Numbered from the stretch's first letter, positions 34,570-48,700 are shown. The stretch: 49,464 nt of DNA from Bacteroidales bacterium UBA3816 (GCA_002368955.1 DFDY01000198.1:1-49464), one strand, 5' to 3'. The notes: generated by a model not told the origin, from the sequence alone. A program made the numbers and translations.

Positions 34570-35358
34570 TTATTCGAAAACAAGTGGATGGCTGGCATCG
34601 CCCAGTGCGACGCTGGATATTTTACCGCGCTCGATAAGGATGGATTTGTCCTCCTTGAGGGTCTTGGTGCACTTTTTTCCGTCCTTGTTTTGGAACACTA
34701 CTTGGAACGACTCGCAATAGCCAGGGGCCACCTGAATGAAGACATCGGCTCCTTGGCTGAAGTCGATTTGGTCAATGCCCTGAAGGGTTACTTGGTGCTC
34801 GGCACCTTCGACAGCATCTATCACTGGGATGGGATATTCGCGGACGGTGAAATTGCCCGAGAAGTAAAGGAGGCTGTCGGTGGTGCTGAGGGTGATGGAT
34901 GCGAGCTGCTCGGGGGTGGTGACATGGAGCTGGATGAGACCACAGAGGGGCAGGAAATCAACCTTGCCCTCACGGGGTTCGGCATAGTAGAGGAGGTCTT
35001 CGGTCAGGGCCGACCGCTGCTGAACGGTGGGAATGTTGACCATTCCATTACCGACATAGGCGTTGGCGGGATAGACAAATCGACTGACGCCACTGGGCGT
35101 AGCGGTGTCGGCCAACTGAAGCATGCAGGAGGCAGAGTCTTCGGCCACAGAAGCAACGGTGACTTCTACGGGGTTGAACGTCTCGTCCCATGCCACCAAG
35201 GTGGTATTGGGGGCCCAATGGACAAAACTGGAGCCATCGCCATTGAACATTTGCACGGTGGCGGCAATCTGGGTGGGGGCTGACTCAGTCGAGCCACTCT
35301 TGCAGGCGGTGATGGCCATGGCCATCAGTAGGGTTGCAACGATTGTAATTTTTTTCAT
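34570..35358 (-). CDS. Fimbrillin-like putative lipoprotein
   Basis: This 262-residue protein has a lipoprotein signal peptide with lipobox (MAMAITAC) and then beta-rich sequence. The segment VDFLPLCGLIQLHVTTPEQL with ITLSTTDSLLYFSGNFTV resembles fimbrillin/Mfa-like proteins of Bacteroidales, in which a lipid-anchored precursor is cleaved for strand exchange. A typical fimbrillin is longer, so the assignment is tentative. It lies 29 bases downstream of tilS and probably belongs to the same transcript. Confidence 0.6.
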   Translation of the reverse strand: MKKITIVATLLMAMAITACKSGSTESAPTQIAATVQMFNGDGSSFVHWAPNTTLVAWDETFNPVEVTVASVAEDSASCMLQLADTATPSGVSRFVYPANAYVGNGMVNIPTVQQRSALTEDLLYYAEPREGKVDFLPLCGLIQLHVTTPEQLASITLSTTDSLLYFSGNFTVREYPIPVIDAVEGAEHQVTLQGIDQIDFSQGADVFIQVAPGYCESFQVVFQNKDGKKCTKTLKEDKSILIERGKISSVALGDASHPLVFE

Positions 35359-35387
35359 GAGGATAGATTTTGATTAAAAAATATTGA

Positions 35388-36707
35388 TTAATTAACTTGA
35401 GTCGGCACATCGGTCTCGACCGAGACGGTGAGCAGGGTGGTGGTTGTCGGGGTGACTCTGGGGGGATGGGCCGTGCGGCGACCGACTATCCAGAGGATAT
35501 TGTCGGCGGCATCCACCAGCAGCAGTTGTCGCTGCTTGTCGGGTAGGGAGTATTTGTGGTCAGAGAAAAAGTCGCTGACGAGCTGGGTGCCACAAGTCAT
35601 TCCTAGCGGCTGGAAACGGTCGCCCTCGCGCCAATGGCGGAGGGAGAGGGGCAGCAGTACCTTGTCGGCATCAAAGAGGGCCGTGGTGGGCGGGAGGGCC
35701 TTCCAGTCCAGCGAAGAATAACTGAAATTTTTGATCTGGGCAGTTCGAAGAGGCGGGAAGGGATGAGAAACCTTGCTGGCCAGGGGTTCTATGATGAGCT
35801 GTTGGCGGTCTAGAACGGCATGATGGGTGGCGGAATAGAATTGTCGGCCCGAGTGGGTGGAAGAAAGTATATCGGCCACGGTGGCATAGTTGAAGCCATA
35901 GGGTCGGAGGAGTTCGAAAAGGAGCTGCTCCTCATTGCTCTGAACGGGCATGGGGAGAGCTATGCGCACGGTACCGTCGGGCTGGGGATGGACCAACTGA
36001 CTGCGCAAAGGCTGCAAAAGAGTATTGTAGAGCTGCTCGACGGATTGGAGGTGCCGAATGGTTTGCGCAATGGCGTGGTCGGCTGTGGGCTGCAACTCAC
36101 GCAGAAGGGGGAGCAACAGATGGCGTATCTGATTGCGGCGGTACTGCAATGAGGCATTGGTGGCATCTTCGACATGAGAAAGCCCGTGAGCAGCGGCATA
36201 GGTTTCTATCTCGTCACGACCAAAGGGGAGCAACGGCCTAACAACATGGCCCTGGACTGGCAAAATACCATGGAGGCCTGTGAGGCCGGTGCCTCTCAGC
36301 AGATTGATAAAGAAGGTTTCGGCAGAATCGTCGCGGTGGTGGGCAGTAAGGATGGCGGCATAGCCCTGCTGGGACCGAACTTGCTCGAAGAAATCGTAGC
36401 GCAACTTTCGCGCCGCATCTTCCACACAGAGATGAAACTGCTGCGCATAGTTGAGCGTGTCGAACTGCGCAACAAATATGGGCACACCGTATTGCAAGGC
36501 CAGTTGCCTTACAAATTGCTCATCACGGTTGCAGTCGTCTGGGCGTAAGTGGAAGTTGCAGTGGGCTATGGCAAATGGGAAACCGGCTGCGTGCATCAGG
36601 TGGGCCAATACCACAGAATCGATGCCGCCACTAACAGCAAGCAGCACCTCTTGCCCCGTGGGGAAGAGATGCTGCTGCTGAACGTGCGATATAAACTGGG
36701 GTAACAC
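35388..36707 (-). CDS. tilS: tRNA(Ile)-lysidine synthase
   Basis: TilS makes lysidine at C34 of the minor tRNA-Ile (CAU), so that AUA is read as Ile; it is normally essential. The N-type ATP pyrophosphatase P-loop LAVSGGIDS is at about residue 23, with further conserved TAHHRDDSAETFFINLLRGT. The C-terminal domain contains LPLSLRHWREGDRFQPLGM. At 439 residues the length is normal for the two-domain form. It starts at GTG 36707 with its G shared with the TAG stop of the 4007-residue gene upstream, so translation may be coupled to that gene. Confidence 0.95.
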   Translation of the reverse strand: MLPQFISHVQQQHLFPTGQEVLLAVSGGIDSVVLAHLMHAAGFPFAIAHCNFHLRPDDCNRDEQFVRQLALQYGVPIFVAQFDTLNYAQQFHLCVEDAARKLRYDFFEQVRSQQGYAAILTAHHRDDSAETFFINLLRGTGLTGLHGILPVQGHVVRPLLPFGRDEIETYAAAHGLSHVEDATNASLQYRRNQIRHLLLPLLRELQPTADHAIAQTIRHLQSVEQLYNTLLQPLRSQLVHPQPDGTVRIALPMPVQSNEEQLLFELLRPYGFNYATVADILSSTHSGRQFYSATHHAVLDRQQLIIEPLASKVSHPFPPLRTAQIKNFSYSSLDWKALPPTTALFDADKVLLPLSLRHWREGDRFQPLGMTCGTQLVSDFFSDHKYSLPDKQRQLLLVDAADNILWIVGRRTAHPPRVTPTTTTLLTVSVETDVPTQVN

Positions 36708-39700
36708 TACTTGACAATCATCTTGTGCATACGGCGTTGGCCGTTGAACTCAAGACCATAGTAGTAGACACCCGCCGGGAGGTCGCCTTGCTTGAAGTTG
36801 ATGGTGTGACGTCCATCGGAGTATTCCTTGTTCTCTTCATATACTAGACGGCCAACAACATCGGTGACAAAGAAGCGAGTGGAGCCGGAAGAGGGCAGTG
36901 CAAACTCTATCCGAGTAGACCCATCGAAGGGATTGGGATAGTTCTGCTCAAGCACAAAGTCAGGCTCGCCAACCGCAGGTATGTCCTCGAAATAATTCAG
37001 GACACGAATGACTGTAGTCTGATCGTTGGTTGGATCATAGTCAGGATTTGGCATGCCAAGCGTAGCCGAACCATTATAGGTTCTGGTGGGAGACTTAGGA
37101 ATTGTGACCACGTTGCCAGCTCTGTCGACCAATGGGATTCGTCGAGTTTCACCAGGAGCTATATTATACTCAAAGGCAGGCACTTCAGCCCTGATTCGAT
37201 CACCACCATTGATATAGCATATGAACCACATGGAGTTGAGGTAGTTGATGTTGCCTCGGTTGGTCACCACCGCACGCATGCGGCACTGATCTGTCATATT
37301 CTCTTCAATCTCAATTGCATCGATGGAGACATCGGTGAAGTACTCCTGAACAATGTCGGAGGTGTCATTCTCAGAATCGACATCACCGGGCACAGAAACA
37401 TAGACTGTCAGGTATCTCCATTCAGCACCACGGTCAGGCATCACAGTTGAGAAGTAGTGAATATCGTGACCACCAGAAGGTAGACCCTGATACTTGTAGT
37501 ATGTCTCTTCATGGCGGGTGCTGGTGTCGCGGTCGTACCAATACCCTATGGTGAAGTTGTTGGCGACCAAACCACCCACATTGTCGAGCACAACGGCAAA
37601 TCTAGTCTCATTGTGTACGCGAGTATCGATGATACCTGCCGTGGCCGAGATGTCCATAACATTGGTAAGGCCAGCAATGGACTTGCGGATGGTATCATTG
37701 TAGGGATAGGTGTCGTTCTCGTAGTAGCACCAAGTCTCAAGCTGCATGGTACCCATAGTGGCTCGCTCTCGATGCTTGAAGGTGTAGTTGAAGAACTCTG
37801 TCGATGCCAAGGGACGGCCTAGGTACTCATTGAAGTTGATGTACTCGACCACAGGTTCGCCACCGTTGTAGGTATAGTATACCCGACAACTATCCATTCC
37901 TACTTGACCGAAATTACGCAGACGTAGGGTGATGTCGATAGAGTCGCCGGCTACGGCATGGTCGCGCGGAGAAAGCACATCGTAGAGATATAGGTCGTGT
38001 TCCAAGGGCGAGAGGGCAAAGGTGCCGCAGAGGGAGTCATTGTCTGTGTAAATATCACCCGAGAGAGAGGTGGTGGCACAGATCTGGAAGGTGTCCGGGA
38101 AGTTGTTGGTAATCGTGAATGGGTGGACAAAGGTGTACTCAATGGACTCGTCGGGATGGATTACCATATCTTCGTCAAGGCGGGCGGTATCGAGAATGAA
38201 GAGGTGGACACCATAGGGACGGTACTGGACCTGGAACTCAGAGATGTCGTCGGTTCCATAGTTGTGCACCTTGACTCGTGGGTAAATCGTCTGGCCGAAC
38301 TGAGGATTGGTAGGATAGGTGATTTCGGTGATGCCTATGTCGCGGGCACGACGAGCACGGCCAATGACGAGGTTGTCGATGGCCACACCATCGCCAAAGG
38401 AGGCAGCTGCAGAGGTAGAGACTGGCGTGGTAAAGACAAATCTGAACTGGAGGTCCTGACCAAATTCACCACTGATGGGACCATCGGTAGCAATATAATA
38501 GGTATTGTAGGAGCCATTGACCGAAGTACCGGTCCATCCGTTTTGTTCGTCATACCAGTGGTAATTGGAGAAATCGTCCTGCGAATTCCAACGGATGTTG
38601 GGGTCATCAATCTTCTTCCACTCGCCTAGCCAGTTGCGATATTCCATATAGAGGAAGCTACCCTCAGACATGTTCTTGCTCAACATTACTGAGATGGTGT
38701 CCGCTCGGATCTGTCGAATGCTGATGATAGGCGTGTAGATGACACTGCGGTTGCCATGTTTGCCAGAAACGACCATTTCGGTTGCTCCGGTCACATAGGC
38801 ATTGGGCTGTGACATGGCAGAGTTGATAACACTCTTAGATGGAGTGGCACGAACGAAATAGTTATGCGTGTAGTTGTTATAGCCGGCAGGCACATACCAT
38901 TTGTTAATGGTCTGGTCGAAACTATCGATGAATCGGAGTTCGATTGTGTCATAGTGATGGTACTGATACACGACGGAATTGTTGTCGACATGGAAGGAAT
39001 CGCCTGGGACATTGACGGTGGCCGTGAAATTGGTGGTACCCTTATAGAGGTTCACAGGGTCAATCTGGACCAATTCGCTCTGACCAGGAGCCAGGTTACC
39101 AGTCCATTGGATAGTACCCGTCTGGGCAGGTTGAGGGAAGTTGCTGAACGAATAGTCAATCGTGGCAGAGGTAAGAGGATTCTTGCCCTTGTTGGCCAAC
39201 ATAACGGTTACGTTCTGAGTGCCGGCACCTACGATATGGCTACGGGGTGAGGCCACGCGGGTGAGGGCAGCGTCGACCGAATCTAGGTGCTTGTCTTCAA
39301 TGACATAGAGCATATACTGCTGCATTTGGCCATTGAGGAGTTGGTCACGTGTCAAGCCACTCATACAAGTGGTGGAATCGGCGTCAACCAAGACCAGCAT
39401 ACGCATGTAGCCAAACTGGGCAGAATCGCGCGGGATAGTGATAGCCTTCTTATAGGTCCGACGGCTTCTCACCTTGGCACCCTTCATTGGGGTAAAACCA
39501 CCCATGGAGGTTTGGAGAACATTCTCATAGTTATCGAAATTGAACTGACCGTCGCGGTTGTAGTCTATCACCACAAAGACACTGGCAGCAGTGTTGCTGT
39601 CCATTTCATTTAGGTTGGACGCCACCTCGATTGCGAGGGTATCGGTGGTACCCTTGCGGACTACCAGAGTGGGCACCTCGGCATTGCCAGGATTGTAACT

Positions 39701-42700
39701 GCCTAGCCAGAGGTTGTCGTAGCCAATCATATCGGGCATGACATTATCCAGCTCGTTGAAAGAGACACGTGTGATGTCGAAACCTTCAACCACGTCCGGC
39801 GAGTAGTGGTTGATAGAGTCATAGATGTTCTCTGCCAGTGTACGGAATGTGTGGAGAGTGCGGAGGGTGTCATTGCCTCGTTGCTGGTCGCCTGGCATCA
39901 TCACCCAAGCATTGAGCTTATAGGTGGTGTTGGAGAGCGGCTGGTTGATGGCCAAGAGATGGGGGAAGGAGAAGTTGAAGGTGTCGCAATTGTCGCCCAC
40001 ACGACCACGCAAACCGTTGTGACCATGGTTCTCAGTTGTGATGCGGACGGTGTCGGTAATGGAGTCGAGTACAGTGCGGCCATTGGCACTCAGCCACTCG
40101 AAATGGATGGGTATGGTTGTCACTTCGGTGGTACCATAGTTGACAACCTGAAGAGTGACGGTGTCGTTCTCGACATAGACACGTCCGGTAGCGCGCGGCG
40201 AAACGACCTTCTTGATCGATACATCAGATGCCAACGGAGGATTGACAGAGACACAAATCTGGGAGTAATAGCTAGTACAGCCACGGGTGCTAACGGCACT
40301 CAGATAGTAGCAGGAGTCGTGGAAGTACTGGGGAGTATTGTTCCAGTGTGTGGAACGATTGTAGTTGTTGTTGCCGTTGTAGAAGAATGTCCCCGAGACA
40401 GTATCATCTCGATGCCAACGAATAATACGATTTTCGTTTTGAGTGGCCCAGAGATTACCGTATGAACCGTAGTCGACGGAAGTATCGGAAGGCGTTGGCA
40501 TGTCGGGAGTGTGGTTGGACGTGAAATTGATGTAGTTGGAAGTGTCGTTGTGTGGTTTGACGTCAAATTCATGTGACACCCAACCACGCAGACGAACCGT
40601 TATGTCCTGCAAATAGCCTGTAGGATAGAGGTTGGGGCGGCATTCGGGTGCTATGACAGTGTCGCGCGTGATGCCCACGGGCAGAGCTGTCTGCCATGTG
40701 ATAGGCAGGCAAGTGTTGCTACCTGGGAAGTTGGGCATGGACAGGTTGTTGGGCTGGTAACAGTAATAGTCATAGCCCAGGGAGAACTGGTAGTCATCCG
40801 GGAAGTCCTTCTTACCAGCATTCTTGATAGTGTAACGGATAGGCGTGGCGAACATTCGGCAGTGGTTGGGATCAACTGTGGAGTCGAGGGCGACAGCAGT
40901 AACCTGAAGGTCATAGGCAGGATAGAGGAAGACCTGGGCGGTGTCGCGGTTGTCATGCGGATTGGCATCCGTAGCTCCGTTGATATTGATTACAACCACA
41001 ATGTCCTGAGTGTCGACAATGCCCAAGGGCGAAGGAACCTTGACAGAGCAGAGTGCCGAATCCTGTACATTGAGAGTGAATGTTTGAGATATGGAAGTGG
41101 GAATGGGCGTGACGTTGGCCATATAGGCATACCACGTGCAAGACTCGGGAGAGTTACCATTGTTGAAGAAGTTGACCAACACTTCGATGGAGTCAGTTTC
41201 GATATTGAGGACGGTGGGGTTGTTGCCTGTGGTGATTTCGGGAACATAGGGCAGATATATCTTGGCAACAGCCACATCGTGAGTCCTACGCTGAGCGTTG
41301 AACTCGTGAGCACCAATGGTAGGCTGAGGAATCTGAGGACGTATGTTGCCGAAGACATCAAGGTTTACGTCAGGATTATACTGAGCCCTGTCGGAGAACT
41401 GAGCGGTACGGAGACGAAGGTCATAAGGAGCATTTTCAAAGAAGATGGCTGTCTCAAAGGAGTTGAGGTCCTTGCCATTGACAGCACGAAGACTGTCGAT
41501 ATAGGTGCAGTTACTGGCACCCCAACGAGCGAAGTTGCGGGCTCCTGCGGCATTGGTGTCGCTATTAGAGTAGTAGACGTTGAAGTTAGAACTGCTGACA
41601 CAGGTGTCAACTGCCACATAATAGGCGTAGCCCTTACTGGCATTCTCGAAAATGTTGTTGAGCACATGGACACTGGACGAGTTCTGGCAACTGAAGGTAC
41701 GTGTCGCAGCCTGAGTGGCACCAGAGTAGAGGCGAGCGGTGTTGTAGTACACGTTGACATGACGACAGAGCGAATCAACCCAGATGCCCGAAGAGGCAAG
41801 GGAGGCTACGGCTGTGCCATTTAATGTAATCATATTATTATATACTGTCACACGGTCCATGTTGGTACCACGACACTTGTTAAGCACAATACCACGTTTG
41901 CCTCCAGTGGCAAAGTCAATGAGGGTAACGAAGTTGCGCTGGACATTAGCACGTGTAATATTGGCAAGGTAAATACCGGTAAGAGGTTTGCCGTTGGTGG
42001 CTACGCCAGCATGGATGTTGTTGGCAGCAATGGAGATTGTGTCGACATTGCGCAAGTAAATACCCTGGAACCAGAAGTTGGAGATTTCGGAGTTAGAAAT
42101 AGTGATGTTGTTGCTATAGTCGTTCTGCTTGGAACGAATGCCATAGTAGCCACTGTCGATAACGCAGTGGTCGAAGGTGAGGTACTCGTTCTCTCCATAA
42201 AGGAGTACAACATTGGCATTGGTGGAAGAGGCTGTAGTCTTCTTTGAACGCAACACAGAATGGCGGAAGGCTATGTTATGGGAACCAGTAATCTGCAATA
42301 CGTTGGCATAAATATTATTGCCGCTACCACTTGTATAGTTGGCATAGAAGTCAACACTGTCGAATGTCACATAGTTGGCAGAGTTAATATTCAAGACATA
42401 GTTGGCCAAACCGGTCGGGGTGTAAGTAATCAGAGCATTCTGACTTGCACCAACAACTGTCTTGAAAGTAACCGTGTTGGTGGCATCTGCACCCGGTACG
42501 TTGCCCAGTGTAAGTTGCTCATTGAAAGTCTGTGAGCAAAGGCGGAAAACAATAGGACCACTGACACCTGCATTATGAAGGGTGTCCAGAGCAGTTGTGA
42601 TGTTGGGGAAGTCACTACTGAGGCAGGAACCCACGACATATTCACCCTGACAGAATCGGACATTGATGGCGCGATAGATAGTATCATTGGCATTAATTGT

Positions 42701-45700
42701 ATCACCTGCCACATTCACCACAGCCGTGATAGTGTGACGGCCAGGAGTAAAGTGGGTGCGGAGCAGTTCGACACGAGAGGAATAGCTCAGCGTGAGGTTA
42801 TTGAGTGTACCATGTGTCTCCTGCCAAGGATCGTTGTCAATCTTATAGCGGAGAGTGTAGTTGCGGATGGTGTCATTACCCATATTGGTAATACGGGCAT
42901 ACATAACAGAGGTGTCGCAAGAACTGAAGATGCCGGCAGTGGAACCCGTACCTGTGGAATCGTCGTCCCAAGCAAAGGTGGCATCGTTGTCGGGCACGCC
43001 GCTAACCTGAACGTAGACTACCCCTTCTGGGCTCTCACATCCGATGGGTTCCAGGAACCCGATGAGCAAGTCGGGACGGTTGCCGCCGCGGGTACCAGAA
43101 GTTTGAGTAGACTGGTCGGTGTTGGCGTGTTGCTTGGTGATGACGGTGTTGGCCTGGGCGGTGTATGTGGTAGAGGATGCATTGTTGATACCAGCAGTGC
43201 TCAGGGCGCGGGTGATTTCAATGACGATGGTAGAAGTGCCGTCCCAGACAAAGGGTGAATCAAGTATATGCGTCACCCAACCCACGTTGTCGGGAGTGAG
43301 GGTAAGGTTGTTGGCGCTATAAACCTGGGTGAGGCCTGTGAGATAGGTACCGTTGGAGAAAGTGTTATTGGTGGTGGTGCCCATCTTAATCGTATAATAG
43401 TCGAAAGTGAATGAGGGGACAGACACCGAATTGAGGTAGAAGGCCAGAGAGCTGATGGTTCCAGCAGTATGGCCAGCAGCGGCAATCTGCTCGGCAGTGT
43501 AGAGGTATTGCTCCTTGACGTAGCGGTTCTTGGGAGTATAGGGGGAGGGGTAGTTATTGTTGCTGACCGAAGCAAGAGTACCCACCTGGGTGTTAGCATG
43601 GTTTTTCAGTGCTACGGCATTGTAGTAGAAGGTGTCGAGATGATATATATACGGAGTAGCTATAGTACCCGATGTGACTCCCAAGAGATTATGAGAAGCA
43701 TCGTACCACTCCACCCAGTCGGTAGAAGGATTGCCAATAGCGGAAAGCATAAGCGTGTCGCCATAGTTGACTACGCGGGGAGAGATGACATAGGGAATCT
43801 CAGGTGAGTAATTGGAGATGGCGGCCAAACTTGAGGTATCGTTGTCGTGGTCAATATCGCCCGAAACGGCATCGACCCATACCGTAATATTGAAAACGGT
43901 GTCGGAACCGGCATGCATGTTAATGGTGTTGGAGAATGTGTGTGTCACCTCGCTGAGGGAGGCCAAGCCAGGCAGGGTGTCGGTGCAAGCCACCGTAGCA
44001 CCTCCATCAAGGCTGTAGTGAAGGATGACAGCCGAAGAGGTCTGTGCTCCATAGTTGTGCACCGTAACCACAACAGGCTCAGCTGTGCTCAGGTTACAAC
44101 CCGTGTCAACCACCGGCTCATCTACTGCCAAGTCGCAAGTAGGACGATTGATGACATGTAGGTTCACGGCTGCGCGAGCACCCTCACATCCATTGTCGAA
44201 GTAACGAATCAAGTTAGACTCAGTCTCACCCATCTGCATCAAATTGGTAGCCGTGGCCACCTGCCAGAGAGTGGCGGTGGCAGTGGGAGCACCCGACACG
44301 GAGTTGGTGGGCCAGGAGATACGGCGGGCACCAGCAGTGGGCGTATTGGCCGTGCCGCCATTCTTAGCCAAATCAATTGCCGAACCTGACCAAACAGCAG
44401 CGGGAATGCTCTGGTTGTTCCAGTTGACAGCCTGAGTGGAGGGGGCTGTAATCACATTATTAAATGCAACTGCGTCGGCTATGCCGTGACCATCGCGATA
44501 GATAACGCCGAAATTGGCAGTGTAGGGTGGCGACACAACAGCAGAACTGGGTGCACAGATGGTGCGGGTAGAATCAGTCGCAGCAGACGAAGTGCGGAAC
44601 TGAAGTACAAGATTCTCACCTGGCTGAATAGTGACAGCTGGGAGCACCCACACTTTGGCAGCCGCAGTGGGCTGAACCACTATGACTGAGTCGCCCTCTA
44701 GGTCGGCAGGATAGTCACCGCAGTTGGTCAACTCAACAGCAAAGGTGCTGGAGTTCATCCATGAAGGCATGGGGTCGGTGGCACCCACAGCCGTGCGGTT
44801 CACCTGCACCTCGGTAATCTTCACCAAGGGGAGGTTACGTTTCTGAGAGATATAGAAAGTGGTGTCGTCGTAGATGGGTGTGGTGGTCAGCGAAGGACCA
44901 TAATAGAACTTGGTGGAGTCGCTGTTGTCATAGTACCAGGATATACCCGAACGCTGTTGACGTCCGTTGCCTGAAGTATAGTAGCTCACCGGCCAGGTGT
45001 TGATGCCAGCGGTAGGAGTGATGGTGGCAACGGTATTGTAGTTGACATTCTGGTTGATGACCGTGGGGGCAGGCGCAGCATAGCGCGAGTTGACCACCCA
45101 TGTGGCGGTATCGTTGAGGTCGTCGGGGTCGAGGTTGCATTTCACCCACCAACGGATATTGTAAATGCGGTCCGTATTGCCCGCGCCGCTGGGAAGCGAC
45201 ATGGTGCGGGTGGAGAGGAATGAGAGGGTGTCGTCAGGCCCGAAATTCTGGTTCATGACAAAGGACTGAACCGGACCGTTGTCGATACTATAGTATACGT
45301 TGACGGGGTTTGCGGCAGAATAAGTGTAGTTGCCATTACCCGTATTGGTGACAATGACCTCAACAGGGATGGAGCTGGAAGCGCCGCAATAGGATTCATA
45401 GGGAGTGACGAAACCGATGGGTTTGAAGTCCACCGAGAGGGCAGTCACCTCATATGCACCCAAGCTGGGCGCGGTGGCATTACGGGTCGAACCGAAGAGG
45501 TCGATGGTGACTTCGGGGACAGGCACACCCACATTGCGCAGCAGGGTGTTGAACGAACGCAAGTCCACGCGGCTGACGGAACCGTTGGTATAGTTGGGGT
45601 TGCCGCTGACGGAACCCATGTCATATGGCACTGCGTTGCGCCAAGTATTAATATTGGTATAGTTGACACCGCTAAGCTTGTTGAGCACACCACTGACCGA

Positions 45701-48700
45701 ATAATAGCAGTTGTGGTCTACATGCAGGTTGTCGGTGTTGTCGCCAGGAATAAAGGAGAAGGCGTAGTTGGAGGTATCAAAGGTGGCAATGACGTTGTTT
45801 TGGAAATAGCTGTTGCTAATCACGTCACCGCCAAAGGTGGCAGCCGCAATGTTCACACGGTCGGGAGCATTCATGCGGACGGAGTTGAACACCGTCTTAA
45901 TATACGAACCTTTAATAATATTGAGGGGCGTGGTGAGCAGGTTAGATGTACCGTCATCAACCGAAACAATCATGTTGTTGGCCACGATGCAGTAGTGCTC
46001 ACTGTCGCCGTGCATGTCCGAAACGCCGATACAGCAGGCACCCTTCGAGGAGTAAATCTTATTACGGGTAATCTTTGATCCTTGGTAGCAATACTGGCCC
46101 AGAATGATATAACTGGTGTTGGTCTGCACATCGTTGGCAAAGTTGCTGTCGACCCACACAGCGTTCTGGTTGACCACACGGATGGCCGTGTTGACCTGAT
46201 TGGCGAACGTGTTATACTGGATGACATTGCCATTAGAACGGTTGTCAGGAGCAGGACCGGCCACATCGGCACCGATTATACCGCCATAGAAAGTACAGTT
46301 CTGAACCAAGGTGTTGTTGGCACCGCTGGCACGGAGAAGGGCCTGTGCTGAGAGAGCGGCAACGTTACTATCGGCAAACGTACAGTTGAGGAACTGGCAA
46401 TTCAATGTGGAAACACCTGTCTGAACCAACACATTGCAACGATTGTCGGAAAAGCGGCCGTTATAAAAATTAATATTGTAGAAGCGGACACCCTGAGCCT
46501 GTGACAAGTCGACCAAATAAGCGGCGTTCATTGTCTGGTTGAGACGGGCGCGGCGGAAATTGACTACCGCGTTGGGGGTGGCGGGTTCAAACTGCACATA
46601 ATTGGTCTCCGAAGCACCAGGGATAAAGGGGAACGACGTGATGTCGTAGTTGCCGGCAGGCATCTTCACCGTGGTGGGGCCGTCCACACCGCAACGACTG
46701 AGAACATAAAGACACTTCTCCAGTGAAGCGAAGTCGTGCGAGGCACCGGAACCTATGCTCAGCGTGCCGCTGTAAGGACCGTTACAGGCAGCAAACTGTG
46801 TGGCAGTCGAATCGTTGTAGGGCTCGTGGTCCACATAGTAATGGTGGCGCGAATCCAACATGCCACGGGTCCAGGCGCGGATGGTATGATAGCCTATGGT
46901 GAAGTTCTGAGTGGTGGAGACAACCACGCGGGTAGAATCACCCCCGTTCAGCGAGCCCGACCAATAGTAAGACACTGGGGCGCCATAGTCAATTGAATAA
47001 TAAATCGTGTCGCCATTCAGAACCGAGTCGCCATAGTTCTTCAGCCAAACCACCACACTGTCTGTGCCCACATTGCAGGGCGTGTTGTAGTTGGGGTAAG
47101 CCATGGCCGCGATACCGGCATCGTAAATCAGAGGCACGTTCAGTGTTTCATAGAACTGGACCCATGGACGGGTATTGGCGGAATAACAACTGACGAACTG
47201 GTCAACGTCGGCACCCAAAGCATCGAAATGCATGCTGGCGTGCTCACCGCCCATATAGAGGGACCATTTGTTGTTCGTGGCTGGGATATGCTTGACAGGA
47301 TGAACCGACATGTCGACATTGCCATCATAGAAAGTCTGCAATGCCAAATCGGCACCGCCATAGAAGAAAGTGTCCTGCAGGGTGACCATCTTATAGGTAT
47401 TGTTTGCAGCCTGCTCGATGGTGAAAGCTCCATCATAGAGAATCTGCATCTCCTCGCTAGAGAAAGTGGTAACGGAGGCACCAACATTGTAAGAGTTAGG
47501 CCTGTTGGCCAGTCGGAACTGGAGATGCGGACGCGTGACGGTCGTTGCCGATGTGTGCAGATAAAAACGGAAATTGGTGATATAGCCAGGGCCAAAACCC
47601 ATTGAAGCCATTGTAGCACTATCGTATATGAACTCCGACCTATTATCTGCATACTGTGGGAATGGGAAGTTGGCCGATGAGGTCATGCCCATTGTCGAAG
47701 GCATGCTCGTATGGGTCTTTCCTCGCACACACTTATAACGTTTCCACTGACTGGAGTTCTTGGGGAAATATCTCGTATTGGCATTTGTCGTGGAGTCCTT
47801 GGCAATGATGTGATACTCCATGATGGTGTCATAGCCGTAAAAAGGAATGCGGCCCACAAAACGGCTCGACCCCGGAGCCTCGCGATGGAGGTAAACAGTG
47901 TCGAGGGTGTTGCGGTGGCCCACTCTATATTCACAGAAAACCGCGTTGCCGTTGATGCCTTGGCTCAACGTTGTGGTAACGTCGGCAATCAACTTAGCAC
48001 CACGGCTGCTGGGGTATTTGATATAGTCGGGGAAAGCGCGCATGACGATTTTCGGGAAAACAATGGGCTGCGGAGAGGCACGTACTCGAATGTCGTCAAG
48101 ATACCAGCCATCGTCTGATGCGCCCGTGGCAGCAGTGCTCTTCGGGGTTCTGAAACGTATGATAAGCTGTCGGTCAGCAGGCGCGACAGACAGAAAAAGA
48201 GCGTCCAAGTCAAAGCGTTCGGACTTCCACATCTGGTTGCTTACGGCCGTATAGCTTTCCCATTCGGTATAAGAGTACTTGTTGAACAAAGCCAACGAAC
48301 TGAACTCAATACTACCGCCTTCGGTCATATTGTAGTGCGTACTGTTCAACTGAGTCCAAATAGCCTGTCCGGGGCGTTTTACCTCAATAATACAGCCCTC
48401 GGTACCTGAAGTCATATGAGATGGTGGCGCATACGAAATATGCTGAAACTCAAGGATGTAGTGATTAAAAGCGTACCCAGAGAAGTCAATTGTGTCCAAA
48501 ACCATATAGTTGAACAGGCTTTGAACCATGTTCAACTTCATGGCCTTGCTTCCGCCGGAATAAATAGTTCCCTGAGCACCGCCATGGGTGCCGCCAGATT
48601 CATCAATAATCGAATAGTTCTCCGGCGACCCATTTTCAAAGTCCTGGAAGAACATTTCATAGATTTGGGCTCGGGACGTGACGCCCAGTAGGGCAAAAAA

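Noticed and set aside
34588..35283. A 231-codon plus-strand frame opposite the fimbrillin-like lipoprotein gene
   Set aside because: The minus-strand gene has a proper lipobox and signal peptide; the plus-strand frame has neither and is a shadow.
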